From Longitalea arenae (lineage in GTDB: Bacteria; Bacteroidota; Bacteroidia; Chitinophagales; Chitinophagaceae), in assembly GCF_016924755.1 (NCBI RefSeq), contig NZ_JAFFJX010000004.1, positions 310,001 to 374,000 of the forward strand: a stretch of DNA of 64,000 nucleotides. Reading direction: 5' to 3'. The translations under genes were made by a program, and so were the position numbers. Positions 33,471-42,141 of the stretch are shown here, in pieces (positions within the stretch are counted from its first letter, which is position 1; each line of letters begins with the position of its first letter). The notes under the pieces were generated by a model. The model saw only the letters and a list, made by a program, of their open reading frames with translations, had not been told where the DNA came from and did no database searches.

Positions 33471-34856
33471 CTACCTGACAAATCTCCTGCTTACCTGTCG
33501 TCCATCCAGGGAATACGTCAACACATAAACACCAGGCGCCAAACGCGCAATATTGATCCGGTTCGAGACGGGCCTAACCGTCATTACAGTCCGCCCCATG
33601 ATATCGTAGATCCGTATTGGAATATTACCCTGGGGCGGAGCGTCGAAAAGCTTTAACTCCTGCTGGCCGGGTGAACTGGAAATCGTAATTCCTTCTTTTG
33701 CCTGCACACGCGCCGCAGCAGCCGTGGCAAGGGTGCTTATCACTAAAGAAGAAACCTTATCATTCCAGCCATCGTCTACCAAACAGGCATCGCTGGCCGT
33801 TTTAACCAGGCTGGCGCCGCCAAAATTATCGTCCCAATACAGCGTTAACCGGTAACCGCTCTGTACGGTGAGGGAAGAAATGTCATCATTCACAATACCA
33901 CGCGCCTGCAGGCTGCTCAAGGTATAATTTCCGGGGGTCAGCGCCACCGAATTACCGCTGTAGTTGCAATCTTTATAAAAGGTGGCCACCGTTGTTCCGC
34001 CGCCGCCGGCAAATGCATTGTTAATGGCAGCTGCATAGGCTTCTGTACCCGTTGTATTATCAAAATCATCATATAACCACATAAAGCCGCCGTCGATGCC
34101 GCAATTGTTCTTCCAGGTGGTCAGCTGGCTTTGTACCTGGCTGGTTGTTTTCTCCTGGTCCCATAAACCAGCGTACACGGGTATATTGCCAAAATTCCAG
34201 TTACAGGGATTATTACCTGCACCGCCCGCATAACATTGCAGGTCGATGCGGTCAACCGTACCCGGCCGCTGGTTATTGGTATTGGTAGCCACACCCGTCC
34301 AGAAGGAAGCAGCCGTATAAGGCACCAGCGAAATCTTGAAACCCAAACCACCTAGCATAACCGCAAAAGCGGTGGCCGAATTCACATCGTAGGTGCTTTC
34401 ATCATCAAACCCTATCGCATCTACAGTGGGAAAGGTATTTTTCAACACCTGGAAATTCCGGTACAGGATGCTTGAAGGCCCGGTTCCCTGCGCATTGATC
34501 AGGTTCCTGATATTGGCGAAGGTAGAAGAGCCCCAGGCGCTTAAACAAAATTCCAGGCGGTTAATGGTGGTGGGCGCTGTTTTCAACGATGCAATATCAC
34601 TTACAAAGTTCGGATAGGAGGAAGCGCCGATATACACGCCATTTTGCACCAGGGGAAATTCGGCATTGAAATTCAGGTTACCGCTGGCATCGATGTGAAT
34701 GGTCCATACCACCAGACAGGTATAACCGGAACCTTTTAATTCGCTGATGGAATAATTGCGGTTCTTATAAACCGGGCCGCCGGCATACAAACCAGCGTTT
34801 GCCAAAAGTGTTTGTGACAGGCTTATAAGCAGGCAAACGTTTATAATATATTTCAT
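33471..34856 (-). CDS. T9SS-secreted GH18-like protein with beta/gamma-crystallin domain
   Basis: A 461-residue exported protein with a signal peptide (1-20). Residues ~21-290 form a TIM-barrel-like domain. The stretch FPTVDAIGFDDEST matches the DxxDxDxE-type active-site strand of GH18-like hydrolases in degenerate form (acidic residues near 151-153). Residues ~295-380 are a beta/gamma-crystallin domain (FYKDCNYSGNSVAL, VNDDISSLTV, LYWDDNFGG). The C-terminal ~75 residues are a T9SS sorting domain ending SRRFVR. Crystallin domains bind Ca2+ and stabilise secreted enzymes. The substrate is unknown, perhaps chitin-like or peptidoglycan. The next upstream gene shares the crystallin and sorting modules. 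Confidence 0.82.
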   Translation of the reverse strand: MKYIINVCLLISLSQTLLANAGLYAGGPVYKNRNYSISELKGSGYTCLVVWTIHIDASGNLNFNAEFPLVQNGVYIGASSYPNFVSDIASLKTAPTTINRLEFCLSAWGSSTFANIRNLINAQGTGPSSILYRNFQVLKNTFPTVDAIGFDDESTYDVNSATAFAVMLGGLGFKISLVPYTAASFWTGVATNTNNQRPGTVDRIDLQCYAGGAGNNPCNWNFGNIPVYAGLWDQEKTTSQVQSQLTTWKNNCGIDGGFMWLYDDFDNTTGTEAYAAAINNAFAGGGGTTVATFYKDCNYSGNSVALTPGNYTLSSLQARGIVNDDISSLTVQSGYRLTLYWDDNFGGASLVKTASDACLVDDGWNDKVSSLVISTLATAAAARVQAKEGITISSSPGQQELKLFDAPPQGNIPIRIYDIMGRTVMTVRPVSNRINIARLAPGVYVLTYSLDGRQVSRRFVR

Positions 34857-34973
34857 TAGTTAGTTATTTGGCTTGTTAGTTATAGAGTTCGTAGATCATA
34901 AAGACCTGTAAGGTTCGCCGGTGGCTCTTGAATAAGCAGGCGCTTGAGCGAACCTGCAGGTCATTTTACTCAA

Positions 34974-35032
34974 ACCTGTCAGCTGTACAAAACTTGCTAC
35001 ATGCGCAACTTCAACCAGTACAGCTTACAGGT
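34974..35032 (-). terminator. 15-bp inverted repeat downstream of the metallopeptidase-like gene
   Basis: ACCTGTCAGCTGTAC (34974-34988) and GTACAGCTTACAGGT (35018-35032) pair at 14 of 15 positions around a 29-base spacer, eight bases past the stop at 35040. The T tract after the stem is poor, so an mRNA-stabilising 3' stem or binding site is possible instead of termination. Confidence 0.55.
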
Positions 35033-35039
35033 CTTATTG

Positions 35040-36431
35040 TCACTTCTTTACAAACTTCTTGGTGAAACTCTTATCGTTACTATTTATCATTAACGTATAC
35101 ACGCCAGCAGTCAATTTAGATACATCAATACTGTTGGCAGTAAATCTTGTCCGGTATACTTCCCTGCCCGTTACATCGAGGATCCTGATCAGCGAACCGG
35201 AAATTGATTGCGGCAGATTGAACCGCAGCTCATTCCTGACCGGATTGGGATAAATGACCAGTTGCTTTTCGGTCAGGTTAGCAGTTTCGGCGCTGGCTGC
35301 GAGACTGGTAGTTGTTACCCGCAGGGATGTTGCCAGGTCATTGAAATTATTGGCCACGAGGCAGGCATTATCTGCCGTAAGCGTTACTGAGCTACCACCA
35401 AAATTATCATCCCAGTATAATTGCACCTGGTAGCCGTTGCTTACTTTCAGGGAAGAGATATCGTCATTCAAAACGCCCAGGTTCTGCAACTGAGCCAATG
35501 TATAATTACCTACCCGCAGGGCAGTTACATAACCGCCATAATTACAATGTTTATACACATACGCAACGCCCGTTCCATAGGCAAAGGGAAAATCGTTACG
35601 CGCCTGGTTGAACTGTGTTTCAAAGGTGGATGTCCAACCGAAGGCCGCCGTAGCCAGCGGTTTCAGGCTTACCCCTGCAGCCCCGCTCCAGAAATGAATG
35701 AACTCACCCCAATTCATATTCCGCGAATAGCTGTTGCCATTTTTAGGAAAATGCTGGGCCAGCAATTCAAAGAACCGGTTCAGCACCTGTGTACCGCCAT
35801 AATTATTATAAATGGGATAAAACCAGTCGCGGAACCAATGGGTTCCGGCCACCGGGAAATTATCCGTTTGGTTCTGCATCTGGTTATACCAGCGGGTAGC
35901 TTCACTGGTTTTGCCCAGCTTCAGGTAAACGTCATAGATAAAGATCTCTGCCCACTTGCTATCGCCCCAGATAGGAAAGGCCGGTGAGCCATGAATTCCT
36001 TTACTGGCGCCTTCTACAATATGCGCCACTTCGTGGGTAGTAATGTCAAGGTCGCCACCGGTGCCGCTCGTCCAGGAATAAGGACCAACATCTATGACAT
36101 TGCGGTAATCATGACTGGCATCGAAATAGGTGGAAGGATGGCCGCCACTGTATTTATTGGTGTGAAAAATGGCAAAGAGGTGCGGGTCGCTGCCGAAATT
36201 GCCATACACATTTTTTACATAGCGCCATACATCGCCCATATAAGTATATGGCCAGGTAACCGAATTACTGACATCATTATCGTAATAAACGGCCACGTCA
36301 TTATCATAGAACTTCCGGCTCAGCAGCTGGTTATGCTCAAACCAATGCTCCTGCCAGGTAGCGGGTGGCGTTTGAGCTGTTATGGTTTGCACTACAATGC
36401 AAAGGAACAACGTGTAAATAATTTGTTTCAT
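35040..36431 (-). CDS. T9SS-secreted zincin-like metallopeptidase with beta/gamma-crystallin domain
   Basis: A 463-residue exported protein with a signal peptide (1-20). Residues ~25-290 contain a zincin-type HEVAH motif at 133-137 (context LDITTHEVAHIVEGASKG) with later acidic residues (KWAEIFIYDVYLKLG) suited to a third ligand. Then comes a beta/gamma-crystallin domain (VYKHCNYGGYVTAL, LNDDISSLKV, LYWDDNFGG), ~300-380, and a T9SS sorting domain with IYPNPVRNEL and terminal TKKFVKK. It should be a surface or released protease-like enzyme. Both non-catalytic modules are clear homologues of those in the following gene, so the pair likely arose by module duplication. Confidence 0.82.
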   Translation of the reverse strand: MKQIIYTLFLCIVVQTITAQTPPATWQEHWFEHNQLLSRKFYDNDVAVYYDNDVSNSVTWPYTYMGDVWRYVKNVYGNFGSDPHLFAIFHTNKYSGGHPSTYFDASHDYRNVIDVGPYSWTSGTGGDLDITTHEVAHIVEGASKGIHGSPAFPIWGDSKWAEIFIYDVYLKLGKTSEATRWYNQMQNQTDNFPVAGTHWFRDWFYPIYNNYGGTQVLNRFFELLAQHFPKNGNSYSRNMNWGEFIHFWSGAAGVSLKPLATAAFGWTSTFETQFNQARNDFPFAYGTGVAYVYKHCNYGGYVTALRVGNYTLAQLQNLGVLNDDISSLKVSNGYQVQLYWDDNFGGSSVTLTADNACLVANNFNDLATSLRVTTTSLAASAETANLTEKQLVIYPNPVRNELRFNLPQSISGSLIRILDVTGREVYRTRFTANSIDVSKLTAGVYTLMINSNDKSFTKKFVKK

Positions 36432-36626
36432 AGTTATGAGGTTTGATTGGTGAATGGTGAATGATCAATATGAACAGGGTTATTAAGTCATTGGCTGGTG
36501 GGCACGCGCAATACAATGCTGGCCAATAGCACGGGGCTAGAGGCAAAAGGCCTGGATACCAAAATGGCTATAACTTATTTTATGTAACCTGCAGGGAATT
36601 TCGCGGGTCAGGCTTCGGTGCCTGTC

Positions 36627-36712
36627 CGCCTTCTGATTCAGCGTCCGGCATTCAGCCTTTAGCGTTCCGCGTATAAGCTTTAGCGTTTAGCGTGCCGCTT
36701 TAGCATTTCTTC
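36627..36712. repeat. AGCGTTCCGC/AGCTTTAGCG-type degenerate repeat
   Basis: Shuffled words (CAGCGT, TTTAGCGTT, CCGC) fill ~85 bp of the 380-bp gap between preA and the metallopeptidase-like gene. The rest of that gap shows nothing clear. Confidence 0.75.
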
Positions 36713-36809
36713 TAAATTACCTTGTTTAGCAAGTATGAGCCAATAGAAAAGTTGGCAGGATGGAAAATATTTTTATTCACATGAGTGTCTTTGCATATAT
36801 CTTCTTCCG

Positions 36810-38078
36810 TTAGTGATCGTTGAGCGGAAGGCCCCGTTGCTGGAATTCTTTCCAGTTCACATAATCAGGGCCTTTGCGTTGTTCTACCATGGTAATGCAA
36901 TCATCTACCGGACAAATAAGCTTGCATAAATTACAACCTACACATTCTTCTTCTTTAATGGTATAGGTATTATATGGCCTGCCATATTGCAGGTTGATCG
37001 CCTGGTGGGAACCATCCTCACAGGCAATATAACAAAGACCACAATGGATGCATTTGGTTTGATCGATATTAGCGACAATATGATAATTGATATCCAGTTC
37101 CTCCCATTGGGTAAGATGCGGAACCGATCTGCCAATGAAATCATTGATGGTTCTAAACCCTTTTTCATCCATCCAGTTATTCAATCCTTCACACATGTCT
37201 TCAACAATGCGGAACCCATGTTTCATGGCTGCTGTACATACCTGTACCGTAGTGGCACCTAGTAGCATAAATTCAACGGCATCTTTCCAGGTGCTGATGC
37301 CGCCGATACCCGATACCGGCACTTTAGCGGTTACAGGGTCCTGACTGATAGTAGCCAGCATCTTGAGGGCTATGGGTTTTACGGCCGGACCACAATAGCC
37401 GCCGAAAACCGATTTACCGGCTACATAAGGATTCGGCACGAAGGTATCGAGGTCGATACCTGTAACCGACTGAATGGTGTTTATCAATGACAGCCCATTC
37501 GAACCTGCTTCAACCGATGCCTTCCCGGTTGGCACCACCGAATGCACATTGGGGGTGAGCTTGGTTATAACGGGAATGGTTGCTTTTTCCATCACCCATT
37601 CCACCACCAGCCGGGCGATCTCGGGGTCCTGCCCTACCACAGCGCCCATGCCGCGTTCCGTCATTCCATGCGGACAACCAAAATTCAACTCGAGGCCATG
37701 GGCACCGGTGTCTTCTACCTGCGCGATCAGCTCATGCCATTTCTCCCGGGTATTATCCGCCATCAGCGATACGATCATGGCGCGGTCGGGAAATAATTTA
37801 ATACATTCCTTTATTTCGCGCAGATTGAGCTCCAGCGGACGGTCACTGATCAGTTCAATATTATTAAAGCCCATTACTTTGGTGCCATTGTAGTTGACAG
37901 CAGAATAGCGGCTCGATACATTTTTTACCTGGCTGCCCAGCGTTTTCCAAACCACGCCGCCCCAACCGGCTTCAAAAGCGCGCAGCACATTGATCTTTTT
38001 ATCGGTAGGAGGCGCACTCGCTAACCAGAATGGGTTGGGCGATTGTATCCCGAGGAAGTTTGCGGATATGTCAGCCAT
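36810..38078 (-). CDS. preA: NAD-dependent dihydropyrimidine dehydrogenase, PreA subunit
   Basis: A 422-residue catalytic subunit. Residues ~5-310 form a dihydroorotate-dehydrogenase-like FMN barrel (NPFWLASAPPTDKKINVLRA; GLELNFGCPHGMTERGMGA with the active-site Cys region; PVSGIGGISTWKDAVEFMLLGA). Two 4Fe-4S ferredoxin clusters follow: CIHCGLCYIAC and CVGCNLCKLIC. With PreT it reduces uracil or thymine to dihydropyrimidines using NADH, in the cytosol. It is the last gene of the minus-strand pyrimidine cluster, 222 bp after preT, with a repeat-filled gap between. Confidence 0.96.
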   Translation of the reverse strand: MADISANFLGIQSPNPFWLASAPPTDKKINVLRAFEAGWGGVVWKTLGSQVKNVSSRYSAVNYNGTKVMGFNNIELISDRPLELNLREIKECIKLFPDRAMIVSLMADNTREKWHELIAQVEDTGAHGLELNFGCPHGMTERGMGAVVGQDPEIARLVVEWVMEKATIPVITKLTPNVHSVVPTGKASVEAGSNGLSLINTIQSVTGIDLDTFVPNPYVAGKSVFGGYCGPAVKPIALKMLATISQDPVTAKVPVSGIGGISTWKDAVEFMLLGATTVQVCTAAMKHGFRIVEDMCEGLNNWMDEKGFRTINDFIGRSVPHLTQWEELDINYHIVANIDQTKCIHCGLCYIACEDGSHQAINLQYGRPYNTYTIKEEECVGCNLCKLICPVDDCITMVEQRKGPDYVNWKEFQQRGLPLNDH

Positions 38079-38096
38079 AACGTTCGTTTACGGTTA

Positions 38097-38296
38097 TCGT
38101 TTTTGGTTTTTGGTTTTTGGTTTGTGGTTTGTGGTTTGTGGTTTGTGGTTTGTGGTTTGTGGTTTGTGGTTTGTGCCTCGCGACTAATAGCTAACTCAAG
38201 AATATGACATCAACAACTCGCAACAACTCAATAACTCAAGAACTGAATAACTCAGGAACTGAATAACTTAATAACTGAATAACTCAGGAACTGAAA
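38097..38296. repeat. GGTTTGT run and AACTGAATAACTCAG repeats between preT and preA
   Basis: From ~38097 to 38175, GGTTTTT and then about nine GGTTTGT units; from 38197 to 38296, degenerate AACTCA(A/G)GAACTGAATA units. It fills nearly all of the 222-bp gap inside what should be one operon. Confidence 0.88.
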
Positions 38297-38300
38297 AAAT

Positions 38301-39641
38301 TCATGAATGCAGATAGTCAAATATTGCATGAGCAGCTAATTTACCCGCCTGTACGGCATCCACCACTTCCTTGCCACCGTTTACACAATCACCGCCGGCA
38401 AATACCCCCGGAATATTCGTGGCGCCATTCTTTTCAGCTATTATCCTTCCCTGCATTTGTTGTAACTGGTTAGCGGCCACCATCTCTTCAAATGGAATTT
38501 GTCCGGCAGCCTTGATAACCATATCCACTTCCAGTATGAACTTTTCACCGGTGTCAACAGGCATACGCCGGCCACTGGCATCGGGGTCGCCCAATTGCAT
38601 CAAATTACAAACCAGTTGAGTCACTTTTCCTGCTTCTCCTTTGATCATTGCCGGCGCCGCCAGCCAGATGATGCGGCAACCATCAAGTTTGGCTAGATCC
38701 AGTTCTGCTTCCGTACAAGGCATTTCAGCCTGCGTTCTGCGATAAACCAGTGTAACTTCTTTAGCTCCCAATCTTTTTGCCTGTGTGGCTGCATCGATCG
38801 CCGTCATGCCCATGCCGATCACAGCTACTTTATCACCTACCGGCACCTCTTCGTATACGCCCGCCCGGATGTTATAGATAAAACGAATGGCATCTACCAC
38901 ACCTTCCAGTTCTTCACCGGGAATTTGCAGCTGCCGGGCGAGACCAACCCCAAATCCCAGGAACACCGCATCGTATTGTGCTTTCAGCTCAGCCAGCGTA
39001 ATATTGTTGCCCAGCTCCTGGCCGTACTTTATTGTAATGCCGCCAAGCGAAATGATATAGTTCACTTCATCTTCACAGAAGCGAGGCGTTACTTTATAGG
39101 CTGCAATGCCATAGGTCATTAACCCACCGCCTTTTTTCTCTTTTTCATAAATAGTTACCTCCACTCCTTCCCGGCTGAGAACATGCGCACAACTTAATCC
39201 CGCCGGACCTGCGCCTACAATAGCTACTTTCTTGCCGGTAGCTGGTTTGCGGCTAAACAACTGCCATTTTTTTTCCATGGCCTGCTCCGTGGCATAACGT
39301 TGCAGGCGGGCAATAGGTATCGGAGGTTCTTCCAGTAAATTATATACACAGGAGCCTTCGCAAAGTTTCTCTACCGGGCATACCCGTGAGCAACCAGCTC
39401 CCATTATATTGGCAACAAAAATGGTATGGGCCGCCCCTTTTACATTGTCTGTGCTGATCTGCTTGATGAATTTGGGAATATTGATCTCTGTTGGACAACT
39501 TTTAATACAGGGTGCGTCATAGCAGAACAAACAACGGTTGGCTTCCACCAGCGCCGACTCCCTGCTGTCGAATGGCGGGTGAATATCGCTGAAGTTCTGT
39601 TCGTATTGTTCAGCTGTTAATCTGTTGCTCTTTATAGGCAT
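38301..39641 (-). CDS. preT: NAD-dependent dihydropyrimidine dehydrogenase, PreT subunit
   Basis: A 446-residue electron-transfer subunit of the glutamate-synthase small-subunit type. The N-terminal Cys-rich 4Fe-4S domain (residues ~30-110) has CLFCYDAPCIKSCP and GCSRVCPVEKLCEGSC. An FAD-binding Rossmann motif follows (KVAIVGAGPAGLSCAHVLSREG, ~149-170), then an NAD(P)H-binding motif (VAVIGMGMTAIDAATQAKRLGA, ~270-290), and a C-terminal FAGGDCVNGGKEVVDAVQAG. It passes electrons from NADH through FAD and Fe-S clusters to PreA. Separate subunits, rather than the fused mammalian DPD, match E. coli PreTA. Confidence 0.95.
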   Translation of the reverse strand: MPIKSNRLTAEQYEQNFSDIHPPFDSRESALVEANRCLFCYDAPCIKSCPTEINIPKFIKQISTDNVKGAAHTIFVANIMGAGCSRVCPVEKLCEGSCVYNLLEEPPIPIARLQRYATEQAMEKKWQLFSRKPATGKKVAIVGAGPAGLSCAHVLSREGVEVTIYEKEKKGGGLMTYGIAAYKVTPRFCEDEVNYIISLGGITIKYGQELGNNITLAELKAQYDAVFLGFGVGLARQLQIPGEELEGVVDAIRFIYNIRAGVYEEVPVGDKVAVIGMGMTAIDAATQAKRLGAKEVTLVYRRTQAEMPCTEAELDLAKLDGCRIIWLAAPAMIKGEAGKVTQLVCNLMQLGDPDASGRRMPVDTGEKFILEVDMVIKAAGQIPFEEMVAANQLQQMQGRIIAEKNGATNIPGVFAGGDCVNGGKEVVDAVQAGKLAAHAIFDYLHS

Positions 39642-39806
39642 GTTTTAATGTCAAGTTTAAGCATCCATACAGGTTTAAAGGAATTGAGTTATCAGTTACC
39701 GGATACAGGTTACCGGGGCGCAGAGTAAATGAATGCTGATAGAAGGCAGGCAAACTGAAACTTAAGTCCTGGTGACTGGCAACTGGAAACCGGCAACTAT
39801 AAAAAA

Positions 39807-40673
39807 TTACAGTTCCACCAACTTGCCATAAGTCTCCGGTCTTCTGTCCCTGTAAAATTGCCAGATACTTCGTACTTCTTCAATCATGTCCAGATCAAAA
39901 TCGGCTACCAGCAATTCATCTTTATCTTCTGATGCAATGGCGAATATTTGTCCCCGTGGATCAACGAAATAAGAAGAGCCATAGAACTTACCCAGGTTCC
40001 AGGGTTTCTCCTGTCCCACCCGGTTGATGCAACCCATAAAATAACCATTGGCGGCCGCATGTGCCGGTTGCTCCAGTTTCCATAGGTATTGCGATAAGCC
40101 GGCAACCGTTGCCGAAGGATTGTACACGATCTCGGCGCCATTTAACCCCAGGACCCTTGCCCCATCGGGAAAATGCCGGTCATAACAGATATACACACCT
40201 ATTTTTGCATACCGGGTTTGAAACACCGGGTAACCCAGGTTGCCCGGTTTAAAGAAGAACTTTTCCCAAAAACCGGATGTGTGCGGAATATGGTTCTTCC
40301 GGTATTTTCCCAAATAGCTGCCATCTGCATCAATGACTGCTGCTGTATTATAGAGCACACCGGCCTGTTCCTTCTCATATATGGGGACTATCATCACCAT
40401 ATTGTATTTCCTGGCATAAGCGGCCATCCGTTCAGTCGTTGGTCCCGGTACCGTTTCTGCCGATTCATACCAGGCGCGATCCTGCCCGGGGCAGAAATAC
40501 GGGGTATTGAATATTTCCTGCAGGCAGAGGATCTGTACGCCCTGCTCTCCGGCCCTTTCAATATAGGGAATATGCTTTTGCACCATCGCTTCCTTAATGT
40601 CTTCAATGGTGCCCTCCCCTTCCGTCTTCGGCAAACTCATTTGTATTAAACCCGATTTAATGATCCTTGCCAT
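39807..40673 (-). CDS. Beta-ureidopropionase-like nitrilase-superfamily amidohydrolase
   Basis: A 288-residue carbon-nitrogen hydrolase with the Glu-Lys-Cys triad: Glu in LCLQEIFNTPYF (~53), Lys in YRKNHIPH (~124) and Cys in YICYDRHFPDGARVLG (~160). By family and position it should hydrolyse N-carbamoyl-beta-alanine (or N-carbamoyl-beta-aminoisobutyrate) to beta-alanine, CO2 and NH3, the third step of reductive pyrimidine breakdown. N-carbamoylputrescine amidases look similar, but the dihydropyrimidinase and DPD neighbours favour ureidopropionase. It lies 85 bp after hydA and ~165 bp before preT. Confidence 0.9.
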   Translation of the reverse strand: MARIIKSGLIQMSLPKTEGEGTIEDIKEAMVQKHIPYIERAGEQGVQILCLQEIFNTPYFCPGQDRAWYESAETVPGPTTERMAAYARKYNMVMIVPIYEKEQAGVLYNTAAVIDADGSYLGKYRKNHIPHTSGFWEKFFFKPGNLGYPVFQTRYAKIGVYICYDRHFPDGARVLGLNGAEIVYNPSATVAGLSQYLWKLEQPAHAAANGYFMGCINRVGQEKPWNLGKFYGSSYFVDPRGQIFAIASEDKDELLVADFDLDMIEEVRSIWQFYRDRRPETYGKLVEL

Positions 40674-40699
40674 ATATATACGTTTTAAGTTCTAAGTTT

Positions 40700-40758
40700 C
40701 TACTGCCTTCTGCCTTCCGGCTTCTGGCTTCTGATTTCCGGCTTCTGGCTTCCGCTTT
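40700..40758. repeat. CTTCTGGCTTCCGG-type degenerate repeat
   Basis: Words GCCTTC, GGCTTCTG and ATTTCCGG alternate between the hydA stop and the nitrilase start. It is a non-coding spacer inside the operon. Confidence 0.8.
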
Positions 40759-42141
40759 CTAAATGTATTGGCTGACCTTATTCCGTTTAATAAACTTTCC
40801 ATATCCTTTTTGCACAAGACACTTCCCATTGTCAATCGCAAGCTCTCCACGCAGGATCACGGTTTTTACTTTTCCCGTCACCGGCCAGCCCTCATATGCG
40901 GAGTAGTCGACATTCATGTGATGAGTATCCGCAGACAGCGTATGTTGTTCATTTGGGTCAAAGATCACCATGTCTGCATCACTGCCCGGAGCCAGGGTTC
41001 CCTTGCGGGGGAACATGCCAAAGATCTTTGCAGGGTTCGTACAGGCCACTTCTACAAACTTGTTCAAACTGATCTTTCCTTTGTGAACACCTTCACTGTA
41101 CAATAATTCCATGCGATGCTCGATGGCCGGATGGCCATTCGGGATCTTGGAAAAATCATCTTTGCCCATCAGCTTTTGCTCCCATTTAAACGGACAATGA
41201 TCCGTTGCCACTACCTGCACTAATCCCTGGTTAATTCCTGCCCACAGGGTTTGCTGGTCTTTTTGCTCGCGCAGGGGCGGACTCATTACCCAGCGGGCGC
41301 CTTCAAAATCTTTTTCATACAAAGACGCATCCAGCAGCAGATATTGAATGCATGTTTCCACAAATACTTTCTGATTTCTGCGGGTGGCATTACGAACGGC
41401 ATTTAAAGCGCCCTCACAGGTAAGGTGAACAATATAGCCCGGACAACCCGTATAATAGGTCATATCTACAAACCGTTCAGAAGCCTCCGCTTCGGTTATT
41501 TCAGGTTGTGACAGATAATGATAGCGGGGTGATAATTTTTTCTCTGCGCGGTGTTTGGCCACCAGGTAATCGATCATATCGCCATTGGTCGCATGCACAT
41601 TGATCAAACCGCCATATTTCTTCACTTCTTCCATCAGGCCGATCATTTGCCGGTCATCGATCATGAGCGCTCCTTTATACGCCATAAACGTTTTGAAGGA
41701 AACGATCCCTTCCCGCTCGATCATTTTTTGTATTTCCGTGCGCGTATTATCATTGAAATCGGTCACGGCCATGTGAAAACTATAATCGCCCACACAATTA
41801 TTATCGGAGCGCGACCTCCATTCTTCCAGCGCTGCCTGCAAACTGTTTCCCTGCTTTTGCAGAATAAAGTCGATGACCATGGTTGTACCGCCAAATAAAG
41901 CGGCCCGCGTGCCGGTTTCGTAATTGTCGCTGGAAAATGTTCCCATGAAAGGCATATCGAGATGTACATGCGGGTCTATTCCACCCGGGAAGACGAGCTT
42001 ACCTGTAGCATCTATTTCCTGGTCGGCTTCTACCCCCAAATTCCTGCCGATGCTTTCTATGGTTTCATCCACCACCAGGATATCGGCAGTAAAATCCGCG
42101 TCAGCCGTTATGATCCGTCCGTTTTTAATCAATAGCGACAT
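40759..42141 (-). CDS. hydA: Dihydropyrimidinase
   Basis: A 460-residue amidohydrolase. Metal ligands are seen in DPHVHLDMPF (~56-65), the carboxylated Lys in VSFKTFMAYKG (~150), and His in INVHATNGDMID and VHLTCEGAL, with Asp in VVATDHCPF (~312). It opens dihydrouracil or dihydrothymine to the N-carbamoyl-beta-amino acid. The start overlaps the transporter stop by 17 bp, showing translational coupling. It is distinguished from the allantoinase of the same window by the short FSSDNYETGTRAALFGGTTM region and the missing allantoinase PGRTNWEGF motif. Confidence 0.95.
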   Translation of the reverse strand: MSLLIKNGRIITADADFTADILVVDETIESIGRNLGVEADQEIDATGKLVFPGGIDPHVHLDMPFMGTFSSDNYETGTRAALFGGTTMVIDFILQKQGNSLQAALEEWRSRSDNNCVGDYSFHMAVTDFNDNTRTEIQKMIEREGIVSFKTFMAYKGALMIDDRQMIGLMEEVKKYGGLINVHATNGDMIDYLVAKHRAEKKLSPRYHYLSQPEITEAEASERFVDMTYYTGCPGYIVHLTCEGALNAVRNATRRNQKVFVETCIQYLLLDASLYEKDFEGARWVMSPPLREQKDQQTLWAGINQGLVQVVATDHCPFKWEQKLMGKDDFSKIPNGHPAIEHRMELLYSEGVHKGKISLNKFVEVACTNPAKIFGMFPRKGTLAPGSDADMVIFDPNEQHTLSADTHHMNVDYSAYEGWPVTGKVKTVILRGELAIDNGKCLVQKGYGKFIKRNKVSQYI

